NCBI GenBank assembly: GCA_015488535.1
Contig: WFNP01000064.1
Location: 1-37,823 of the forward strand
Origin: Nitratifractor sp.
Lineage (GTDB): Bacteria; Campylobacterota; Campylobacteria; Campylobacterales; Sulfurovaceae
Direction: 5' to 3'
Length of the DNA stretch: 37,823 nucleotides
The position numbers and the translations under genes are program-made. The notes beneath the pieces were generated by a model, which was not told the DNA's origin, did not search any database, and worked only from the letters and a program-made list of their open reading frames with translations. Of the stretch, positions 32,878 to 37,823 are shown piece after piece. Each line of letters opens with the position of its first letter. Position 1 is the stretch's first letter.

Positions 32878-34818
32878 ATGGCATATATCGATTTGTATGA
32901 TATAGATAAAAATTATGATGTCAAACAGATATTCAAGGGGATGAATTTTCATCTTGAAGCGGGTGAAAGAGTAGCTATTGTTGGGGCCAACGGTTGTGGT
33001 AAAAGCACACTTTTAAAAATAGCAGTAGGATTAGAAGAGCCGGATGAAGGCAAAAGAATAATTGACCGCTCAGTAGAGATTGGCTTACTCTCTCAGCAGC
33101 CCAAATTCAACGCAGGGCTTACAGTCAGAGATGCTATCGAAGAGGAGTTAAAAGAGTTAAAAGAGGCTCAACGAAAATATGAAGAGTTGAGCCAATTACT
33201 CTCCAAAGACCACGAAAACAAACAGCTTATCAAAGAGCATGAAGAGGTTTCAGCTTTTCTTGACCATCATAATGCATGGGATTTAAGCTCAAAGATTGAG
33301 AGAGTTTTACAAGAGTTTCAACTTAAAATTTATGAAGACAGATTGGTAAATACTCTCTCAGGAGGAGAGCAAAGAAGAGTGGCACTGGCTTCTTTGATAC
33401 TCAAAAAGCCGGATATTTTGATGCTTGATGAGCCTACCAACCATCTCGATGTGTATATGGTGGAGTTTCTTGAAGATATACTGCTCAAAGAGAAATTTAC
33501 TATGCTTTTTATATCTCACGATAGATATTTTATAGATAAAATTGCTACAAGAATAGTAGAAGTAGAAGAGCATAAATTGGTATCTTACAGGGGCGGATAT
33601 GAAGATTATCTATACCAAAAAGAGCAGAGACTCTCAGCTATGCAAAAAGAGCATGAAAATCTCTTAAGACTGCTCAAAAAAGAGGAAGATTGGCTCTCAA
33701 GAGGAGTCCAGGCAAGACAGACTAGAAATCAGGGACGCAAACGAAGAGTATTTGAACTCAGAGAACAGGCCAAAAAAAATCCGGCAGTCATCCGTAAAAT
33801 GAAAGTGGAGTTAGAAAGAGAGAAGAAGAGTTGGAGAGGCGAAAAGATAATGAGCAAGAGAAAAATGCTCTTTGAGATAGAAAATCTCTCTTACTCTATT
33901 AATGATAAAGTGATAGTAAAAGATTTTATTACACGGATATTGCAAAAAGATAAAATTGCCATAGTAGGACCCAACGGAAGTGGTAAATCTACACTGCTTA
34001 AACTCTTACTTGGAAGACTCAAAGCTGATAGTGGAGTGATAAAAAGAGGAGATTTCAAAGTAGGATATTTTGACCAGCACAGAGAGATGCTAAATGATGA
34101 GCATACCCTGATAGAGACATTTTGTCCCGATGGTGGAGACAGAGTGATAGTTGAGGGTAAAAATATGCATGTATTTGGATACCTCAAAAGTTTTCTGTTT
34201 CCTCGGGAGTATCTTGATAAAAAGATAGGACAATTAAGCGGAGGGGAAAAAAACAGAGTAGCTTTGGCACTTCTTTTTACCAAACATTATGATTGTCTTA
34301 TTCTTGATGAGCCTACCAATGATTTGGATATACAAACAATAAATATACTTGAAGAAAAACTTATTAACTATCAAGGCTCTGTGATATTTGTAAGCCATGA
34401 CAGATACTTTGTGGATAAAATTGCTCAAAGAATTTTAATTCTCAGAGGTGATGGAAGTGTAGAAGAGTCTCATATATCATATACAGAGTATTTGGAGATA
34501 GAAAAAGAGTTAAAAGGTTTGGAAAGTTTTGAAAAAGAGATAGAAACAAAAGCTATCGAAGAGATTAAGCAACCCAAAAAGAAGCAAACAAAACTGAGCT
34601 ACAAAGAGCAGAGAGATTTAGAGCTTTTACCGCCTCAAATAGAGGAGTTGGAAAATAGAATAGATGAGCTCAATGAGTGTCTTGCAAATCCTGACTGTTA
34701 TAATAAAAAGGGGCTTAGTGAAGTATCCAAAGAGTTAAGCTCAATAGAGGCTGAATATGAAAAGCTCTCAGACAGATACTTGGAATTACTCGAAAAGCAA
34801 GAGGAGTTGGAGGGGTAA
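32878..34818 (+). CDS. ABC-F ATPase, Uup-like
   Basis: The 646-residue cytoplasmic protein has two ABC domains and no membrane segments. Domain 1 has Walker A GANGCGKST at 36-44 and signature LSGGEQRRVAL near 160. Domain 2 has GPNGSGKST near 363 and LSGGEKNRVAL near 452. Between them is a charged linker rich in Arg/Lys (SRGVQARQTRNQGRKRR). A C-terminal coiled coil (about 565-646) is typical of Uup. ABC-F proteins act on ribosomes, and Uup also affects DNA stability and ribosome assembly; which applies is unknown. Confidence 0.88.
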   Translation: MAYIDLYDIDKNYDVKQIFKGMNFHLEAGERVAIVGANGCGKSTLLKIAVGLEEPDEGKRIIDRSVEIGLLSQQPKFNAGLTVRDAIEEELKELKEAQRKYEELSQLLSKDHENKQLIKEHEEVSAFLDHHNAWDLSSKIERVLQEFQLKIYEDRLVNTLSGGEQRRVALASLILKKPDILMLDEPTNHLDVYMVEFLEDILLKEKFTMLFISHDRYFIDKIATRIVEVEEHKLVSYRGGYEDYLYQKEQRLSAMQKEHENLLRLLKKEEDWLSRGVQARQTRNQGRKRRVFELREQAKKNPAVIRKMKVELEREKKSWRGEKIMSKRKMLFEIENLSYSINDKVIVKDFITRILQKDKIAIVGPNGSGKSTLLKLLLGRLKADSGVIKRGDFKVGYFDQHREMLNDEHTLIETFCPDGGDRVIVEGKNMHVFGYLKSFLFPREYLDKKIGQLSGGEKNRVALALLFTKHYDCLILDEPTNDLDIQTINILEEKLINYQGSVIFVSHDRYFVDKIAQRILILRGDGSVEESHISYTEYLEIEKELKGLESFEKEIETKAIEEIKQPKKKQTKLSYKEQRDLELLPPQIEELENRIDELNECLANPDCYNKKGLSEVSKELSSIEAEYEKLSDRYLELLEKQEELEG

Positions 34819-34835
34819 TTACTCTCTGTTGATTT

Positions 34836-34881
34836 GGAGGTGGGACTTCATTTCCACATATTGCGGGATTGAAAGCACGCC
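34836..34881. repeat. degenerate two-hairpin REP-like module
   Basis: The reverse complement of these 46 bases aligns without gaps to 37778-37823, about 34 of 46 identical by eye. Both read hairpin - short spacer - hairpin and end in CCTCC. Here several stem bases are mismatched, so it looks like an old copy. Confidence 0.5.
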
Positions 34882-34991
34882 TTCTATACTATATGGTTTA
34901 TATAATTTTTTGTTATTGCTTTCTCTGAGTAAGATTAGAATAGTATAAATATAACAAATATTGATTGATTTAGAAGAATGAAGATACTAAA

Positions 34992-35077
34992 TGGTGCGGC
35001 AGAGAGGATTTGAACCTCCACGGGCATACGCCCACCAGCCCCTCAAGCTGGCGTGTCTACCGTTCCACCACTGCCGC
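34992..35077 (-). tRNA. tRNA-Leu (anticodon GAG)
   Basis: The minus strand folds into a class II tRNA. The acceptor GCGGCAG pairs with CTGCCGC, the anticodon stem CCAGC/GCTGG surrounds loop TTGAGGG with anticodon GAG, and a long variable arm TGGGCGTATGCCCG follows. The T-loop is GTTCAAATC, then discriminator A and an encoded CCA. It reads CUC and CUU leucine codons. Confidence 0.97.
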
Positions 35078-35093
35078 ATGGAAAGGATTTGTA

Positions 35094-35111
35094 GGCGGGA
35101 TTATACCCGCC
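35094..35111 (-). promoter_or_regulatory. tRNA-Leu promoter inside a GC palindrome
   Basis: GGCGGG-TATAAT-CCCGCC on the minus strand is a perfect inverted repeat whose loop is an ideal -10 box (35100-35105), 22 bases before the mature tRNA end. The CCCGCC after the -10 is a GC-rich discriminator, typical of stringently controlled stable-RNA promoters. The same palindrome is 33-51 bp past the atpE stop and could end atpE transcription. Confidence 0.5.
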
Positions 35112-35144
35112 CAGTGCTTAAAAAGCTCTTAAAATATTCTTCGA

Positions 35145-35450
35145 TTATCCGAGGAATGGGTTAGCATAAAGAGCGATTAGAGCAATAACAAGTGTATAGA
35201 TAACCTGTGCTTCGATCATCGCTAGAGCAATAAACATTGTAGTCATCAATTTACCGCCAAGACCAGGGTTTCTAGCAGTACCAGCAATAGTAGCAGCAGC
35301 AGTATGACCCATACCGATAGCTCCACCAAGAGCTGCCAAACCAAGACCAACACCTGCAGCTACTACAGAGTATGCCTGAATCATAGATTCACCTTCACCA
35401 GCGAAAGCAAAAGCACCAAGTGCCAAGAAAAGTGCGAAAAACTTTTTCAT
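35145..35450 (-). CDS. atpE: ATP synthase Fo subunit c
   Basis: Subunit c forms the rotating membrane ring. The 101-residue protein has an N-terminal signal-like leader (about 1-17: KKFFALFLALGAFAFA) and two membrane helices (about 28-50 and 70-95). The polar loop ARNPGL is at 59-64, and the ion-carrying Glu80 lies in MIEAQVIY. The leader is longer than in E. coli subunit c but usual for Campylobacterota. AAGGA lies upstream. It stands apart from the operon at 7552-13331, as in relatives. A long structured leader precedes it. Confidence 0.96.
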   Translation of the reverse strand: MKKFFALFLALGAFAFAGEGESMIQAYSVVAAGVGLGLAALGGAIGMGHTAAATIAGTARNPGLGGKLMTTMFIALAMIEAQVIYTLVIALIALYANPFLG

Positions 35451-35470
35451 TTTTAATCCTTAAATAGTTT

Positions 35471-35554
35471 TTGATAGGTTTATAGTCCCAATGACTGCTT
35501 TTGACAGATCCGTTCGGCTTGCGTATCCCTACTTATCATCTATCAACAAGCAGT
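35471..35554 (-). ncRNA. structured 5' leader of atpE
   Basis: In the minus-strand transcript, ACUGCUU-G-UUGAUAGA (35554-35539) pairs with UCUGUCAA-AAGCAGU (35508-35494). This makes a 15-bp stem with one bulge and one G-U, capped by about 30 nt containing AGUA-GG...CC-GAA. The same UUGAUAG can instead pair with CUAUCAA at 35477-35471, giving a competing or pseudoknotted fold. A TAAAAT at 35558-35563 would start transcription close to the stem. It does not match a riboswitch class I can name. Confidence 0.4.
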
Positions 35555-35602
35555 AATATTTTAACTAATATAGATTTAAAGTATGATAAATAATTACTCA
35601 CT

Positions 35603-35609
35603 TTACGCA
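35603..35609. repeat. TTACGCA motif downstream of htpG
   Basis: TTACGCA, the conserved tip of the miniature elements, stands 20 bp from the htpG terminator hairpin. This may be a remnant of another copy; a 7-base match alone is weak. Confidence 0.25.
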
Positions 35610-35628
35610 CTGATTGATTTTATTTATT

Positions 35629-35649
35629 GGCAGGATTTTAATACCTGCC
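35629..35649 (-). terminator. htpG terminator-like hairpin
   Basis: GGCAGG and CCTGCC form a perfect stem around an AT loop, 14 bp beyond the htpG stop. An AT-rich stretch follows on the minus strand. It resembles the GC hairpins of the repeat family. Confidence 0.45.
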
Positions 35650-35663
35650 TTTATCAAGTGCTT

Positions 35664-37538
35664 TTACAAGCTTCTAGAGAGTAAATCAGCTACTCTTTTG
35701 GCAAATGATGCTTTGTCTGTAGGCTCTAAACCTTCGGCCAGTTTGGCACTGTCAAGTAGCACCCATGCACTCTCTTCAAATATCTTGTCATCTTCTATTT
35801 TAGAGAGTTTTTTTATCATCTCATGCTTTGGATTGATTTCTAGTATCAGAGGTAACTCAGGCTCTTCTTGACCCATCTGTTTGAATATATGTCTCATACT
35901 TGCCATTGGGTCACTGTTGTCTGGTACTACACAGCTTGGACTCTCTGTGAGTCTGGTAGTAACTTTTATCTCTTTGACTGCATCACCAAGTACCTCTTTA
36001 ATTCTTTCAATCAAATCTTTGTTTTCTTCTTCTAACTCTTTTTTCTCCTCTTCATCTTCTACAGCAGGTGCATCTACGGTAGCTATATCTACAAATTTCC
36101 ACTCTTTGTACTCTCCTATTGCCGGAGTTACAATCTCATCTACCTCTTTATCATCCATAATGAGTACTTCTATATCAGCTTTTTTATAAGCTTCAAGCAG
36201 TGGAGAGTTTCTCAGGATATTTTCATTTTCACCTATAATATAGTAAATCTCTTTTTTGCTCTCTCCTGCTCTCTCTCCTGCACGATTGATATAATCATCC
36301 AGAGAAGTAAGACCCTCTACTTTGGAGCTTTTGTATCTGACTATTTCAAGCAGAGTCTCTTTATTTATATGATCTGTATAGATTCCCTCTTTTATTAATC
36401 TGCTGTATTCTTGTATGAAGGTATTGAATTTATCTTCATCAAGTTTTTTGATGGCATTTAGTATCTTTTTGACAGATGCCTGTTTTATATTGGCAAGGAT
36501 TCTGTTTTCTTGTAATATCTCTCTGCTCACATTAAGCGGTAAATCTTCACTGTCTATGATACCTCTTACAAATCTCAGATACAGAGGTAACAACTCCTTC
36601 TCTTCATCTGTAATAAATACTCTTTTTACATATAGTTTGACACCTGGTTTAAACTCTGCTCTAAAGATATCTGCCGGAGCTTTTGCAGGAATATAAAACA
36701 GAGTAGTATATTCCAGTGTCCCTTCTGCTTTATTGTGTATCCATGTGAGAGGCTCTTCAAAATCATGCCAGATAGTTTTGTAAAACTCTATATAATCTTC
36801 ATCTTTTATTTCACTTTTTGGCAGTGTCCATAGAGCTTTTGCATCATTGATTTGCTCTCTTTTTTTGACTTTTTCCATCTTGGCATCTTCGCCTTCACCC
36901 TGCATCTCTTCGGCTGTATAATTGAGATATATAGGATATGGGATATGGTCTGAGTATTTTTTGACTACACTCTTGACTCTAAAAGGATCCAAGAACTCTT
37001 TGGCATCATCTTTGAGCTTGATATATATTACTGTACCATGCTCATCTTTTATTACAGGATTTATCTCAAATTCTCCTGTGCCGTCACTGCTGAATTTGTA
37101 TGCTGTCTCTTCTCCTGCTTTTTTGGATATTACATCTACACTTTCAGCTACCATAAATACAGAGTAAAAACCTACACCAAATTGACCAATGAGATTATTG
37201 TTTTTTTTGTCATCTTCTGCAAGTTGCTCCAAGAAAGCTTTTGTACCGGATTTTGCTATTGTTCCAAGGTTTTCTATCAAATCATTTTCATTCATACCTA
37301 TACCATTATCGGTAATAGCTATAGAGTTGTCATCTTCATCTAATTTGATATTGATTTCAGGTTTCCAATCCTCATCTTTAAATCTATCTTCTGTCAATCT
37401 TATATGATTGAATTTATCCAAGGCATCATTTGCATTTGATACCAACTCTCTTATAAATATCTCCCTGTTTGAATATAGAGAGTGAGTCATCAAATGTAAT
37501 AATTGACCTACTTCTGTCTGAAACTGATGCTTTGCCAT
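35664..37538 (-). CDS. htpG: molecular chaperone HtpG (Hsp90)
   Basis: HtpG is the bacterial Hsp90, an ATP-driven dimeric chaperone. From the ATG at 37538 (MAKHQFQTEVGQLL) the protein is 624 residues, the normal length. The GGAG-containing site TCCTGTG/GGAGATAAAATT just upstream fixes this start over an in-frame ATG 42 bp earlier. GHKL ATPase motifs are ELVSNANDALDK at 31-42, DNGIGM at 77-82 and GQFGVGFYS at 118-126. The middle domain has the LNVSREILQ segment, and the C-terminal dimerisation domain is complete. A strong sigma-70-type promoter precedes it. Confidence 0.96.
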   Translation of the reverse strand: MAKHQFQTEVGQLLHLMTHSLYSNREIFIRELVSNANDALDKFNHIRLTEDRFKDEDWKPEINIKLDEDDNSIAITDNGIGMNENDLIENLGTIAKSGTKAFLEQLAEDDKKNNNLIGQFGVGFYSVFMVAESVDVISKKAGEETAYKFSSDGTGEFEINPVIKDEHGTVIYIKLKDDAKEFLDPFRVKSVVKKYSDHIPYPIYLNYTAEEMQGEGEDAKMEKVKKREQINDAKALWTLPKSEIKDEDYIEFYKTIWHDFEEPLTWIHNKAEGTLEYTTLFYIPAKAPADIFRAEFKPGVKLYVKRVFITDEEKELLPLYLRFVRGIIDSEDLPLNVSREILQENRILANIKQASVKKILNAIKKLDEDKFNTFIQEYSRLIKEGIYTDHINKETLLEIVRYKSSKVEGLTSLDDYINRAGERAGESKKEIYYIIGENENILRNSPLLEAYKKADIEVLIMDDKEVDEIVTPAIGEYKEWKFVDIATVDAPAVEDEEEKKELEEENKDLIERIKEVLGDAVKEIKVTTRLTESPSCVVPDNSDPMASMRHIFKQMGQEEPELPLILEINPKHEMIKKLSKIEDDKIFEESAWVLLDSAKLAEGLEPTDKASFAKRVADLLSRSL

Positions 37539-37571
37539 AATTTTATCTCCTGTGATAATAATTTTTTTGGA

Positions 37572-37600
37572 ATTATACATTAAACGAAGGTATTTTTCAA
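37572..37600 (-). promoter_or_regulatory. htpG promoter
   Basis: On the minus strand TTGAAA (37595-37600), a 17-bp spacer and TGTATAAT (-10 at 37572-37577) form a near-consensus sigma-70 promoter, 34 bases upstream of the ATG. I see no CIRCE or HAIR heat-shock operator. Confidence 0.6.
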
Positions 37601-37738
37601 GTATTTTGTTAAAAATATTGAGTGAAAAAGACTAAAGTTTGATATAGATATATATCTAGTTTTTACAATACACTATTTTATTAACGTGAGTCTCGTTTAA
37701 GCTCTAATCACTCTAAAAAGCTAAATTTTTAACTGACC

Positions 37739-37823
37739 TTACGCAGATAAAATTATATTGAACAATATAGCATAGGAGGCGGGGTTTCAACCCCGCATTG
37801 TGCAGGACTGAAGTTCTGCCTCC
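37739..37823. mobile_element. inverted-repeat element, truncated by window edge
   Basis: TTACGCAGATAAAATTATATT starts at 37739 like the other elements, followed at 37778-37823 by two hairpins: GGCGGGGTTTCAACCCCGC and GCAGGACTGAAGTTCTGC. The far end lies outside the window. The 285 bp upstream of htpG hold nothing else except the promoter and AT-rich sequence. Confidence 0.5.

Noticed and set aside
35494-35554. Cyclic-di-GMP-I (GEMM) riboswitch in the atpE leader
   Set aside because: The leader contains ACGCAAGCC, similar to part of the GEMM core, but the second hairpin, the GNRA tetraloop and its receptor are missing. I kept it as an unassigned structured leader.

Overview
The window is a low-GC, gene-dense bacterial chromosome segment. 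The gene order fmt-birA-parA-parB-atpF'-atpF-atpH-atpA-atpG-atpD-atpC-exbB-exbD-tonB/tolA-like is a hallmark of Campylobacterota (formerly Epsilonproteobacteria). So are the signal-peptide-bearing AtpF, the detached atpE, the aroQ-M24 peptidase-folK-flhF order and the many TTG/GTG starts. Heptose genes (hldD, hldE) indicate a Gram-negative LPS maker, and flhF plus a SpoA-domain protein point to flagella. I cannot fix the genus by eye; a free-living Sulfurovum/Sulfurimonas-type lineage is a guess.

Layout. (1) 1-2269, minus strand: a cluster of small proteins, with a clear Roadblock/LC7 protein, a 67-aa helical protein, two divergent Roadblock-like proteins and the start of a GAF-like protein cut by the left edge. 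A miniature inverted-repeat element lies in the middle. This is the least understood part of the window. (2) 2436-7485, plus strand: hldD, an Rpn-like PD-(D/E)XK protein, fmt, birA, parA, parB. (3) 7552-15007, plus strand: F1Fo ATP synthase (b', b, delta, alpha, gamma, beta, epsilon), followed by ExbB/ExbD and a TonB/TolA-like protein. (4) 15029-17524: bluB, aroQ and an M24 aminopeptidase, with a second miniature element after aroQ. (5) 17535-23499: an orphan HicA-like gene on the minus strand, then a tightly overlapping plus operon folK-flhF-SpoA protein-mnmA-hldE-aminotransferase. (6) 23753-26586, minus strand: a LysM/3D-domain cell-wall protein and thrC. (7) 26732-28642: glutamine-dependent nadE. 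(8) 28748-31243, minus strand: mobB-fbp-66-aa cysteine protein-apt, and rpsO. (9) 31392-34818, plus strand: Rrf2 regulator, DHH phosphoesterase, ABC-F ATPase. (10) 34992-37538, minus strand: tRNA-Leu(GAG), atpE with a long structured leader, htpG.

How the genes work together. Most of the window is housekeeping: initiator-tRNA formylation, chromosome partitioning, ATP synthesis, envelope energisation, folate, shikimate, NAD and threonine synthesis, and LPS heptose supply. The elements without an obvious textbook explanation are the Roadblock/GAF cluster, the TTACGCA-ended miniature elements with their two-hairpin REP-like cores, the structured atpE leader, the tandem-SpoA-like protein and the Rpn-like gene with a 12-bp repeat. 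No stretch over 300 bp lacks a gene except 34819-35144, which holds a degenerate REP-like module, the tRNA and its promoter.
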